Below are positions 17,482 to 25,647 of a stretch of 61,840 bases of DNA, one piece after another. Origin of the DNA: an uncultured Ectothiorhodospiraceae bacterium (GTDB lineage Bacteria > Pseudomonadota > Gammaproteobacteria > UBA9214); assembly GCA_947258545.1 (NCBI GenBank), contig CAMYJI010000034.1, forward strand, positions 1 through 61,840, in the 5' to 3' direction. The translations under genes and the position numbers were made by a program. The notes below the pieces were generated by a model that made no database searches, was not told the DNA's origin, and saw only the letters and a list, made by a program, of their open reading frames with translations. The number at the start of each line of letters is the position of its first letter. Position 1 is the first letter of the stretch.

Positions 17482-19166
17482 ATGACCGACCGTCAACACG
17501 TCCGCAACTTTTCCATCATTGCCCATATCGACCACGGGAAATCGACCCTGGCCGACCGTTTTATCCAGCACTGCGGTGGCCTGAGCGAGCGCGAGATGGA
17601 GGAGCAGGTCCTGGATTCCATGGACCTGGAGCGGGAGCGCGGAATCACCATCAAGGCGCAGAGCGTTTCTCTGGCGTACAAGGCCCGCAACGGGGAGACC
17701 TACGTGCTGAACCTGATCGATACCCCCGGCCATGTCGATTTTTCCTACGAGGTGTCACGTTCACTGGCCGCCTGCGAAGGGGCCCTGCTGGTTGTCGATG
17801 CCGCCCAGGGCGTGGAGGCGCAAAGCGCATCGAGGCCGGGGATGCCGTGCGGGTCAGTGCCAAGACCGGGGAAGGCGTTATCGACCTGCTGGAGTCCCTG
17901 ATCATAAAGATCCCGGCCCCGGAGGGGGATACCGGGGCGCCGCTCAGGGCGCTGATTGTCGATTCATGGTTCGATAACTACGTCGGGGTGATCTCGCTGG
18001 TGCGGGTGGTTGAAGGCCGGCTGGGACGCCGTGAAAAGATTCGTATCATGTCGACCGGACGCAGCTTCCAGGTCGAGAAACTGGGGGTGTTTACACCCAA
18101 GGCGGTGGACCGGGACTTGCTGCAGGCGGGTGACGTGGGCTTCGTGATCGCCGGCATCAAGGATATCGAGGGTGCCCCGGTCGGTGACACCATCACACGT
18201 ACCGACCAGCCGGCCGAGGAACCCCTGCCGGGCTTCATGATGGTGCAACCACGGGTGTTTGCAGGCCTCTTCCCGGTCAGTTCCGACGACTATGAAAACC
18301 TGCGCGAAGCCCTGCGGAAACTGCGCCTCAACGATGCCGCGCTGCACTACGAGCCGGAGACATCCACGGCACTGGGCTTCGGTTTCCGCTGTGGTTTCCT
18401 GGGCCTGCTGCACATGGACATCGTGCAGGAACGACTGGAACGTGAATACAACCTCGACCTCATCACCACCGCGCCGACGGTGATTTATGAGGTCAAGACG
18501 ACCAAGGGCGAGATCCTGCAGATCGACAACCCGGCCAGCCTGCCGCCCGTCAACCAGATCGAGGAAATCCGCGAACCGATTATCGAAGCCAATATCCTGG
18601 TACCGCAGGACTACCTGGGTGCCGTCATTACCCTGTGTGTGGAGAAGCGCGGTGTCCAGAAGAACATGCAGTATCTCGGTAATCAGGTGTCGCTCAGTTA
18701 TGAACTGCCGATGAGCGAGATCGTGCTCGACTTCTTTGATCGGTTGAAATCAGTGAGCCGGGGTTATGCCTCCTTCGACTACCACTTCGTACGTTTCCAG
18801 GCGGCACCCCTGGTCAGGCTTGATATACTGATCAACACCGAACGCGTGGATGCACTGTCGGTGATCGTGCACCGTGATGTGGCACAATCGCGTGGCCACG
18901 CCCTGGCGGTCAAGATGAAAGAACTGATCCCTCGCCAGATGTACGATGTCGCCATTCAGGCCGCCATCGGTTCGCAGATCATCGCGCGCACCAATGTAAA
19001 GGCCATGCGCAAGAATGTGACGGCGAAGTGCTACGGTGGTGATGTGTCCCGCAAGCGCAAGCTGCTGGAGAAGCAGAAGGCCGGCAAAAAACGTATGAAA
19101 CAGTTCGGTAAGGTGGAGATTCCCCAGGCTGCCTTCCTCGCGGTATTGCGGGTCGGTAAAGACTGA
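17482..19166 (+). pseudogene. lepA: elongation factor 4 (LepA), internal deletion and frameshift
   Basis: A translational GTPase that acts on stalled or mistranslocated ribosomes. The first frame runs from ATG 17482 through the P-loop [49 protein letters not shown] and GVEAQS (ending 17826). Homology resumes in another frame at 17829 ([17 protein letters not shown]) and is complete to the stop at 19166. Compared with E. coli LepA, 40 residues between EAQ and I-D-A are missing, including the G4 motif N-K-I-D, a net loss of about 118 nt. As written no full-length protein can be made. Either the gene is dead or the assembly collapsed here. The rest, including the [21 protein letters not shown]-terminus, looks intact. 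Confidence 0.9.
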
Positions 19167-19332
19167 GCACTCGACCGGCACAAATCAACAAGTGAATGAA
19201 TGTTATAGAAATAATACAATTCCCGGTGTCTCTGGTGATGGCGTCATGAAGAGCGGGGTGGCATGCCTATATAATCCGTTGCCGGATTTTCACTGGCGCG
19301 GGTGAATTGACTCAACGAAGGATGAATGATTA

Positions 19333-20160
19333 ATGAACTTTGATTTTCCGACCCTGCTGGTTGCGGCGACCCTGTTTACCGGTCTCGCCTGGTTGTTTGA
19401 CAAACTCTTTTGGGGTCCACGACGTCGGAAAAGTGCAGACAAGCTCATCAAGGATGGTTTGCCCGGAGACTCCGAGCAGGTCACCGCAACGCTCAAGGAG
19501 CCCACGTGGATCGAGTACTGCAAGTCGTTCTTCCCGGTCATCCTGGCGGTGTTGTTGCTGCGCTCCTTTCTGGTCGAGCCGTTTCGCATTCCCTCCGGCT
19601 CCATGATGCCGACGCTGCTGGTGGGTGATTTCATCCTGGTCAATAAGTATGCCTACGGCATCCGCCTGCCCGTACTGGATACCAAGGTGATCGACATCGG
19701 CGCGCCGCAACGCGGCGATGTGGTTGTCTTCAGGTATCCCAAGGACCCCTCGGTGGACTACATCAAGCGCGTGGTGGGCGTGCCGGGGGACCGCATCGGT
19801 TACTATGACAAGGTGCTCTATATCAATGGCGAAATGGCCACGCAGGTGCCCGCCGGTGTCTATGTCGGCAAGGGTTCCGGTATCTCCATGTCGGGTGCCA
19901 GCGATCGTAAAGAAACCCTGGGCGAGATCGAACACAATATCCTGGTCATGCAGCGCACACCCGGCATGGAAGGGGAATACACGGTACGTGATGACGAATA
20001 TTTTGTAATGGGTGACAATCGTGATAATAGTAACGACAGTCGCTACTGGGGGCCGGTGCCGGAATCGCACCTGGTGGGCAAGGCGTTCCGCGTCTGGATG
20101 AACTGGGATTCCGCCAACGGGGGCGTCGATCTGGACCGAATCGGCATGAAAATTCAATAG
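19333..20160 (+). CDS. lepB: signal peptidase I
   Basis: An inner-membrane serine/lysine-dyad protease that removes signal peptides. The 275-residue product has two N-terminal membrane spans (about 8-24 and 65-80), the nucleophile Ser90 in RIPSGSMMPTL, the general base Lys145 in YIKRVVGVPGDR, and box E GDNRDNSNDSR. It sits between lepA and rnc, as in E. coli. A TATAAT at 19270-19275 upstream of the gene may be a promoter -10, though the -35 is weak. Confidence 0.97.
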   Translation: MNFDFPTLLVAATLFTGLAWLFDKLFWGPRRRKSADKLIKDGLPGDSEQVTATLKEPTWIEYCKSFFPVILAVLLLRSFLVEPFRIPSGSMMPTLLVGDFILVNKYAYGIRLPVLDTKVIDIGAPQRGDVVVFRYPKDPSVDYIKRVVGVPGDRIGYYDKVLYINGEMATQVPAGVYVGKGSGISMSGASDRKETLGEIEHNILVMQRTPGMEGEYTVRDDEYFVMGDNRDNSNDSRYWGPVPESHLVGKAFRVWMNWDSANGGVDLDRIGMKIQ

Positions 20161-20182
20161 GACAGCTGCAAGGGAGAACGGT

Positions 20183-20551
20183 ATGCATTCAATACATCGA
20201 CAGAAGGGTATGACAGGGGCCGGCTGGCTGATCGTGCTGGCATTGATCGGTTTTTTTGCGATGTTAATACTGACGATGCTGCCGTCCTACATGGAGTATT
20301 ACAAGATCGTATCCACGCTGGAGTCGCTGGAGGAAGAATCGGGGCTCGAGACCCCGGCTGATATTCGCCGCTTGATCGAGCGGCGCTTCGATATCAGTTA
20401 TGTGGAAACGATCCGGCCCCGGGATGTCAGTATAAAAAGCGCGGGCCCGAACTACCGGGTGCGGGCTAATTATGAATCACGCAAGCACCTGTTCGCCAAT
20501 GTCTACGTGGTGATGACCTTCGACAAGCAGGTCGTGGTGAAGCCACGTTGA
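20183..20551 (+). CDS. DUF4845 membrane protein
   Basis: A 122-residue protein with a pilin-like N-terminus: short leader, GMTGAGWLIVLALIGFF, then a hydrophobic helix (residues 14-34) and a soluble C-terminal part (ISYVETIRPRDVSIKSAGPN, YRVRANYESR). This is the DUF4845 layout, a family of unknown function consistently found between lepB and rnc in gammaproteobacteria. Its stop codon overlaps the TTG start of rnc. Confidence 0.87.
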   Translation: MHSIHRQKGMTGAGWLIVLALIGFFAMLILTMLPSYMEYYKIVSTLESLEEESGLETPADIRRLIERRFDISYVETIRPRDVSIKSAGPNYRVRANYESRKHLFANVYVVMTFDKQVVVKPR

Positions 20552-21228
20552 CAAAGTCGCCGGAATCACTGGCGAAATTATTTGGCTATCGGTTTGGTGA
20601 CCCAGGCTTTCTGAAACAGGCGCTGGTCCATCGCAGTGCTGGCAGCCGCAACAACGAGCGGCTGGAATTTCTCGGTGATGCCGTGCTGGGCTGCGTGATT
20701 GCCGACGAGGTGTTTGCACGCTATCCAGGAGCGCGGGAGGGAGAGCTCAGCCGGCTACGCTCGACCCTGGTACGGCGTGAATCACTGGCCGAATTGGCCA
20801 ACGAACTCGATATCGGGGCCTACCTGAAGCTTGGTCCTGGCGAGCGCAAGAGCGGTGGTCACCACCGCCAGTCCATCCTTGCCGATGCCTTCGAGGCCGT
20901 GCTGGGCGCGATTTACCTGGACGGTGGATTCGAACCCTGCCAGCGGGCCATTGTCGCCCTGTTCGCGAAAAAGCTGGACGCAATCGCCGACCTGGACCAG
21001 CTCAAGGACTCCAAGACACAGCTGCAGGAATACCTGCAATCACAGCACAAACCACTGCCAGAGTACACGGTCATCGAGGTCGCTGGTGAAGCGCATGCCC
21101 AGTCGTTCAGGGTGCGCTGCGCGGTCGATGATACCGGCATCGAACCCACCGAGGGGCGGGCAAGAAACCGCCGCCATGCCGAGCAGGAAGCGGCTGGCAA
21201 GATGCTGGCACAATTGGGTGCCAGTTAG
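20548..21228 (+). CDS. rnc: ribonuclease III
   Basis: A double-strand-specific RNase for rRNA and mRNA processing. The 226 residues start with TTG inside the previous stop codon. The catalytic domain carries the signature NERLEFLGDAVLG (residues 32-44) and the second metal-site segment DAFEAVLGAIYLDGG. The double-stranded-RNA-binding domain covers about 155-224 (DSKTQLQEYLQSQ ... RNRRHAEQEAAGKML). The TAG stop is the first three bases of a 126-bp inverted-repeat element that fills the gap to era. Confidence 0.97.
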   Translation: MTKSPESLAKLFGYRFGDPGFLKQALVHRSAGSRNNERLEFLGDAVLGCVIADEVFARYPGAREGELSRLRSTLVRRESLAELANELDIGAYLKLGPGERKSGGHHRQSILADAFEAVLGAIYLDGGFEPCQRAIVALFAKKLDAIADLDQLKDSKTQLQEYLQSQHKPLPEYTVIEVAGEAHAQSFRVRCAVDDTGIEPTEGRARNRRHAEQEAAGKMLAQLGAS

Positions 21229-21351
21229 CCCGCATTTCTCACCGGGCGGCGGTAGAGTCGTATTAGATATTAAGGTAATGAATAGAGTGCAGACAGTGAA
21301 CAAGACAGCGTCTTATCGGGCATTGCCTATCCTGGTGAGAAATGCGGGCTA
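21226..21351. repeat. 126-bp MITE-like element (TAGCCCGCAT family), copy 1
   Basis: Ends TAGCCCGCATTTCTCACCGG at 21226 and its near-exact inverse CCTGGTGAGAAATGCGGGCT then A ending at 21351. Both ends begin with TA, as expected for elements of Tc1/mariner-IS630 type that duplicate a TA target. The left end forms the stop codon of rnc. The right end contains the only ATG near the start of era, with a GGTGAG just before it. A second copy lies at 54235-54364 with the same interior landmarks (GGCGGT, AAGGTA, AGAGTGCAG). Confidence 0.8.
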
Positions 21352-22253
21352 GTCCAGTGGACCCGGCATACCGTTGTGGCTATATCGCCCTGGTGGGCCG
21401 TCCCAACGTTGGGAAGTCGACGCTGCTGAACCGGCTGCTGGGACAAAAGATCAGTATCACCTCGAAGCGTCCCCAGACCACCCGCCACCGTATCCTCGGA
21501 ATCAAGACCGGGAAAACGGCGCAGTTCATCTATGTTGATACACCAGGCCTGCATAACTACAGCGGGCGTGCCATGAATCGCCAGATGAACAGGGCGGCCA
21601 GCACGGCGTTGCAGGATGTGGAGGTGGTGGTGTTTATTGTCGAGGGTATGCGCTGGACTGCCGACGATGACCTGGTACTGAAGGAACTGGAACGCGTCCG
21701 CTGTCCGGTTGTACTGGCGGTGAATAAGGTGGATCTGATCGCCAATAAGGAAGAGCTGCTGCCCGCCCTGCAAGCATTGTCTGAAAAGCGCGCCTTTGAG
21801 CAGATCATCCCGCTGTCCGCAGTCAGGGGTGATAATGTCGCGGAACTGGAGGGCTGCGTGGAGGCCCTGTTGCCGGAGTCCGCCCCGTTCTTTCCCGAGG
21901 ACCAGGTCACTGACCGCAGCGAGCGCTTCCTGGTCGCCGAGCGTGTGCGAGAGAAGCTGTTCCGCAAGCTGGGCAAGGAACTGCCCTACGGGCTTACGGT
22001 GGAGGTCGAGGACTTCCGCCGGGAAGCGAGTATCACCCACATCCATGCGCTGATCTGGGTGGAGCGCCAGAGCCAGAAGAATATTGTGATCGGTAAGCAG
22101 GGCCGGCTTCTCAAGGAGGTGGGCCAGCAGGCTCGCCTTGATATCGAGCAACTGCTCGACAGCAAGGTCAACCTGAAGCTGTGGGTCAAGGTCAAGGAGG
22201 GCTGGGCCGACGACGAGCGTGCCTTGCGGAGTCTGGGATATACAGATGAATAG
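21342..22253 (+). CDS. era: GTPase Era
   Basis: An essential GTPase and KH-domain protein that matures the 16S rRNA 3' end and the 30S subunit. GTPase motifs are G1 GRPNVGKSTLL, G3 DTPGLH and G4 NKVDL. The C-terminal KH domain contains VERQSQKNIVIGKQGRLLKE. The frame begins at ATG 21342, inside the inverted-repeat element, giving 303 residues. The GTG at 21357 would give a length nearer E. coli Era, but it lacks a close ribosome-binding site. The true start is therefore undecided. Confidence 0.95.
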   Translation: MRASPVDPAYRCGYIALVGRPNVGKSTLLNRLLGQKISITSKRPQTTRHRILGIKTGKTAQFIYVDTPGLHNYSGRAMNRQMNRAASTALQDVEVVVFIVEGMRWTADDDLVLKELERVRCPVVLAVNKVDLIANKEELLPALQALSEKRAFEQIIPLSAVRGDNVAELEGCVEALLPESAPFFPEDQVTDRSERFLVAERVREKLFRKLGKELPYGLTVEVEDFRREASITHIHALIWVERQSQKNIVIGKQGRLLKEVGQQARLDIEQLLDSKVNLKLWVKVKEGWADDERALRSLGYTDE

Positions 22254-22286
22254 ATCTACGCCACTATCGGGGCCCGGAATTTTCCT

Positions 22287-23045
22287 ATGAGTACCCGTAA
22301 TAAAGTCGCACTCGAACCCGCCTTCATCCTGCATCACTATCCCTACCGTGATTCCAGCCTGCTGCTGGAGGTGTTTGCCAGGGGGTATGGCCGACTCGGG
22401 TTGGTCGCGCGTGGCGCACGCTCGGCCAGGGCGCGCTGGCGTGGGCAATTGCAGAATTTCAGGCCCCTGCTGCTGTCGTGGAGCCTGCGCGGTGAGCTCG
22501 GGACCCTGACCGGACTCGAGTCCCCCGCGGCCACCGACATGCCGGCCGGCCGGCGCCTGCTGAGCGCGTACTACCTTAACGAGTTGATCATGCGGCTGCT
22601 GGCACGGCATGATCCCCACCCCGAGATATTTGATGCCTATGCGGAGGCCATTCGCAACATCGATGTTGCCGAGGAGCCGGCATTGCGGATCTTCGAGAAG
22701 CGCCTGCTGCACGCGCTGGGTTATGGCCTGCTGCTGGATCACGAGGCGGACAGCGGGTTGCCGATAGAAAATGACGCCTGGTATGAGTACCTGCCGGAGC
22801 GTGGGCCCGTGCGGCGCGCGCAGGCACGCGAACAGGGTATCTTCCTGCGTGGCTCCAGCCTGACCGCCCTGCAGCGGGAACGCCTCGCTGATCCGGCCTG
22901 CTGCCGTGAGGTCAAACGGCTGATGCGGGTCGCCTTGGCACTCTACCTGGGATCGCGGCCACTCAAGACCCGGGAAGTGCTGCGGCAGCTGGCGACTATA
23001 CCGGATAAAGGGCGGGATGCAGGGTCCCGGACGGAAATGAACTGA
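22287..23045 (+). CDS. recO: DNA repair protein RecO
   Basis: A mediator that, with RecR, loads RecA onto SSB-coated DNA. The 252 residues start STRNKVALEPAFILHHYPYR after the initiator Met, with the N-terminal OB fold (SSLLLEVFARGYGRLGLVAR) and the helical part containing SAYYLNELIMRLLARHDPHP. The C-terminus with REVLRQLATI is typical. Normal position between era and pdxJ. Confidence 0.95.
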   Translation: MSTRNKVALEPAFILHHYPYRDSSLLLEVFARGYGRLGLVARGARSARARWRGQLQNFRPLLLSWSLRGELGTLTGLESPAATDMPAGRRLLSAYYLNELIMRLLARHDPHPEIFDAYAEAIRNIDVAEEPALRIFEKRLLHALGYGLLLDHEADSGLPIENDAWYEYLPERGPVRRAQAREQGIFLRGSSLTALQRERLADPACCREVKRLMRVALALYLGSRPLKTREVLRQLATIPDKGRDAGSRTEMN

Positions 23046-23063
23046 TGCAAGGAATTGGTTGAC

Positions 23064-23807
23064 ATGGTGACTGAATCGGAAATTCTGCTCGGTGTGAATA
23101 TTGATCACGTGGCCACCCTGCGCCAGGCGCGCGGTACGCGTTACCCGGACCCGGTGCAGGCAGCCATCACAGCCGAACAGGCAGGCGCTGACAGCGTGAC
23201 ACTGCACCTGCGTGAGGACCGCCGGCACATCCAGGAGCGTGATGTGGATATGCTCAGGGATATATTGCAGACACGTATGAACCTCGAAATGGCGGTTACT
23301 GGTGAGATGCTGACGATTGCAGAGCGTGTCCGTCCGCAAGACTGTTGCCTGGTGCCCGAGCGGCGTGAGGAACTGACAACGGAGGGCGGTCTGGATGTGG
23401 CCGGCCAGGTAACGCGTATCAAGGAGGCCTGTGAACGGCTCGAGGCAGCTGGTGTGCAGGTGTCACTGTTCATCGATGCGGACCCGGCCCAGGTGGCGGC
23501 CGCCGCCGAGGCCGGTGCCCCCTGTATCGAGATCCACACCGGGCACTATGCGGACGCCGCGGACACTTACAGCCAGCGCGTGGAACTGGCGCGTATCGTT
23601 GCAGCGGTCAGGGCTGCTGTAGACGCCGGCCTGCGGGTCCATGCCGGGCATGGCCTGCACTACCACAATGTCAAGGCCATTGCCGCGTTGCCTGATATTC
23701 GTGAACTCAATATCGGTCATGCAATAGTCGCACGTGCCCTGTTTACCGGGCTGGGCGAGGCGGTAGTTGAGATGAAGCGCCTGATGCTGGAAGCCCGGAC
23801 GGGTTGA
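23064..23807 (+). CDS. pdxJ: pyridoxine 5'-phosphate synthase
   Basis: Condenses 1-deoxyxylulose 5-phosphate with 3-amino-2-oxopropyl phosphate to make pyridoxine phosphate. A TIM barrel of 247 residues from ATG 23064, which has AAGGA 10 bp upstream; the frame also opens 9 bp earlier at a TTG. Landmarks are [47 protein letters not shown] and [12 protein letters not shown]. acpS follows after a 39-bp gap. Confidence 0.96.
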   Translation: MVTESEILLGVNIDHVATLRQARGTRYPDPVQAAITAEQAGADSVTLHLREDRRHIQERDVDMLRDILQTRMNLEMAVTGEMLTIAERVRPQDCCLVPERREELTTEGGLDVAGQVTRIKEACERLEAAGVQVSLFIDADPAQVAAAAEAGAPCIEIHTGHYADAADTYSQRVELARIVAAVRAAVDAGLRVHAGHGLHYHNVKAIAALPDIRELNIGHAIVARALFTGLGEAVVEMKRLMLEARTG

Positions 23808-23846
23808 TCAGGTGGTGCCTGCCGGAATGCAGGGTATACTGCAAGG

Positions 23847-24233
23847 ATGATCTTCGGGATTGGAACAGATATCGTGCAGGTGTCACGCATACAGCACAAC
23901 CTGGATCGTTACGGCGACCGTTTCGCCCGCCGTATCCTGGCGGACTCCGAGTACCAGGAATATCTGCGCAACCATCACCCGGCACGCTTCGTTGCCAAGC
24001 GCTTCGCGGTCAAAGAGTCGGTTGCCAAGGCATTTGGCACGGGTTTTACCGATGGACTGAGCTTTCGTGAAATCGCGGTGCGGCATGGCAAGGCGGGCAA
24101 CCCCCTGCTGCATCTGACAGGCCGTGCGGCCGAGCTGAGTGCGAAGCTTGGGATTGACAGGGACTTTGTCAGTATTGCTGATGAAAAGGAATACGCCGTT
24201 GCCTTCGTCGCTCTGATGACTTCAACCGACTAG
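23847..24233 (+). CDS. acpS: holo-[acyl-carrier-protein] synthase
   Basis: Attaches 4'-phosphopantetheine from CoA to the Ser of acyl carrier proteins. The 128 residues carry the AcpS signature MIFGIGTDIVQVSRI (metal-binding Asp) and RFAVKESVAKAFGTG (catalytic Glu). Last gene of the lepA-acpS block. It is a candidate activator of the dedicated ACP at 49970. Its stop codon overlaps, tail to tail, that of the Hpt gene on the other strand. Confidence 0.96.
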   Translation: MIFGIGTDIVQVSRIQHNLDRYGDRFARRILADSEYQEYLRNHHPARFVAKRFAVKESVAKAFGTGFTDGLSFREIAVRHGKAGNPLLHLTGRAAELSAKLGIDRDFVSIADEKEYAVAFVALMTSTD

Positions 24234-24640
24234 ATATAACCGCTTTTAGCCAGTAACGCCTCGATGGCCTGAACGGACGCGTTGCAGGCCGGCGTAACGG
24301 CATTAACGTCTTCCGACCTGATGACGTGCTGCAGCTTGTGCAGTGACCGCGTCAGTTCCGGGAGATCGCAGTACACCACGGCACCCAGCAGTTTATGGGT
24401 GCACCTGCCCAGCGCGTCGATGTCCTGGCTCGCATGGGCGTCCAGCAAGGCATGGCGGTGTTCGGGTAGTTCCAGCAGCAGGCTGGCAAACAGTTCGCTG
24501 GAGAAGCGCGCAGCGACGGTGTCTGGCGGGTAGTTATTTTCGGCAGACACAATTTCCGGCGCTGCTGTCGGCGTCATCACGTCACGGCGTGTCAGCAGTC
24601 CGCTGATCCGCTGCAGCATTTTTTGAATAGTGTTGCCCAT
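24230..24640 (-). CDS. stand-alone histidine-phosphotransfer (Hpt) protein
   Basis: A 136-residue protein from ATG 24640 with an Hpt four-helix-bundle pattern at about 45-134. The phospho-acceptor site is THKLLGAVVYCDLPELTRSL with His82, preceded by helices containing SSELFASLLLELPEHRHALL. The first 40 residues are not conserved in any way I recognise. It probably relays phosphate from a hybrid kinase to a response regulator. No kinase is adjacent, and the only hybrid kinase in the window (RpfC-like) has its own Hpt domain. It overlaps acpS convergently by 3 bp. Confidence 0.8.
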   Translation of the reverse strand: MGNTIQKMLQRISGLLTRRDVMTPTAAPEIVSAENNYPPDTVAARFSSELFASLLLELPEHRHALLDAHASQDIDALGRCTHKLLGAVVYCDLPELTRSLHKLQHVIRSEDVNAVTPACNASVQAIEALLAKSGYI

Positions 24641-24754
24641 ATCCACGGTCCTTCTGTTATCCCATGCGTTATCAACGATGCCCCGGTCTGTCACGATGAG
24701 TGGCCAGCGGTTCTTCTGTATACTAATCCAAGCAATCAACGGCCTGTAACTCCA

Positions 24755-25645
24755 ATGAGCTATCCTACACTCGAAGCCACGATCGGTAACACCCCGTTGG
24801 TACGCCTGCAGCGCCTGCCGGGCTCAACGAGCAACACCCTGCTGGTGAAACTGGAAGGCAACAACCCGGCCGGTTCAGTCAAGGACCGTCCGGCACTCAG
24901 CATGATCAGTCACGCAGAGGCACGCGCCGAGATCAAGCCGGGCGACACTCTGATCGAGGCCACCAGCGGCAATACCGGTATCGCGCTGGCCATGGCGGCC
25001 GCCATCAAGGATTACCGCATGGTGCTGATCATGCCTGAACACATGAGTGTGGAACGGCGCGCGGTGATGAAGGCCTTTGGCGCCGAGATCATCCTGGTCA
25101 GCAAGGCGGCCAGCATGGAAGGGGCCAGGGACCTGGCCAAGGAGATGGAGGCCCGGGGCGAGGGGCACGTGCTGGACCAGTTCTCCAATCCCGACAATCC
25201 GCGGGCGCATTATGAGGGAACCGGGCCCGAGATCTGGCGCGATACCCGTGGTGAGGTCACGCATTTCGTCAGCTCCATGGGCACCACAGGCACTATCATG
25301 GGGACCTCGGAATACCTGAAGGAAATGAAGCCGGATATCGAGATCGTCGGAGTGACCCCTGCGGAAGGTGCCTCGATACCGGGCATCCGGCGCTGGCCCG
25401 AGGCCTACCTGCCGGCCATCTTCGACGCGGCACGTGTGGATCGCACCATGGAGGTCAGCCAGGAAGAGGCGGAACGCATCACGCTGGCGCTGGCATCGCA
25501 AGAGGGCATCTTCGCCGGCATCTCCTCCGGGGGCGCGGTTGCCGCTGCCTTGTCCCTGTCGCGACAGGTCGAGCATGCCGTCATCGTGGTCATCATTTGT
25601 GATCGAGGTGACCGGTATCTGTCTACCGGGGTGTTTCCCGACTAA
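24755..25645 (+). CDS. cysM: cysteine synthase B
   Basis: A PLP enzyme that makes cysteine from O-acetylserine and sulfide or thiosulfate. From ATG 24755 the product is 296 residues, starting MSYPTLEATIGNTPLVRLQR. The PLP lysine lies in NNPAGSVKDRPALSMI, the substrate loop is EATSGNTGIALA, and GTTGTIMGTSEYLKE is the phosphate-cradle region; the MPEHMSVERRAVMKAFGAEI segment is CysM-like. The frame continues upstream to 24623 but only overlaps the Hpt gene. Two bases after its stop the YdbH-like gene begins. Confidence 0.96.
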   Translation: MSYPTLEATIGNTPLVRLQRLPGSTSNTLLVKLEGNNPAGSVKDRPALSMISHAEARAEIKPGDTLIEATSGNTGIALAMAAAIKDYRMVLIMPEHMSVERRAVMKAFGAEIILVSKAASMEGARDLAKEMEARGEGHVLDQFSNPDNPRAHYEGTGPEIWRDTRGEVTHFVSSMGTTGTIMGTSEYLKEMKPDIEIVGVTPAEGASIPGIRRWPEAYLPAIFDAARVDRTMEVSQEEAERITLALASQEGIFAGISSGGAVAAALSLSRQVEHAVIVVIICDRGDRYLSTGVFPD

Positions 25646-25647
25646 CT

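Noticed and set aside
17826..17829. Programmed ribosomal frameshift in lepA
   Set aside because: Forty residues including an essential GTPase motif are missing, so a simple frameshift could not restore the protein; no slippery sequence is seen.
19330..20157. 275-codon minus-strand frame exactly opposite lepB
   Set aside because: Codon-complement shadow; lepB on the plus strand has all catalytic residues.
21327..23339. Long open frame on the minus strand (670 codons) opposite era and recO
   Set aside because: It is the antisense shadow of well-conserved genes in GC-rich DNA; its translation resembles no family and has no start context.
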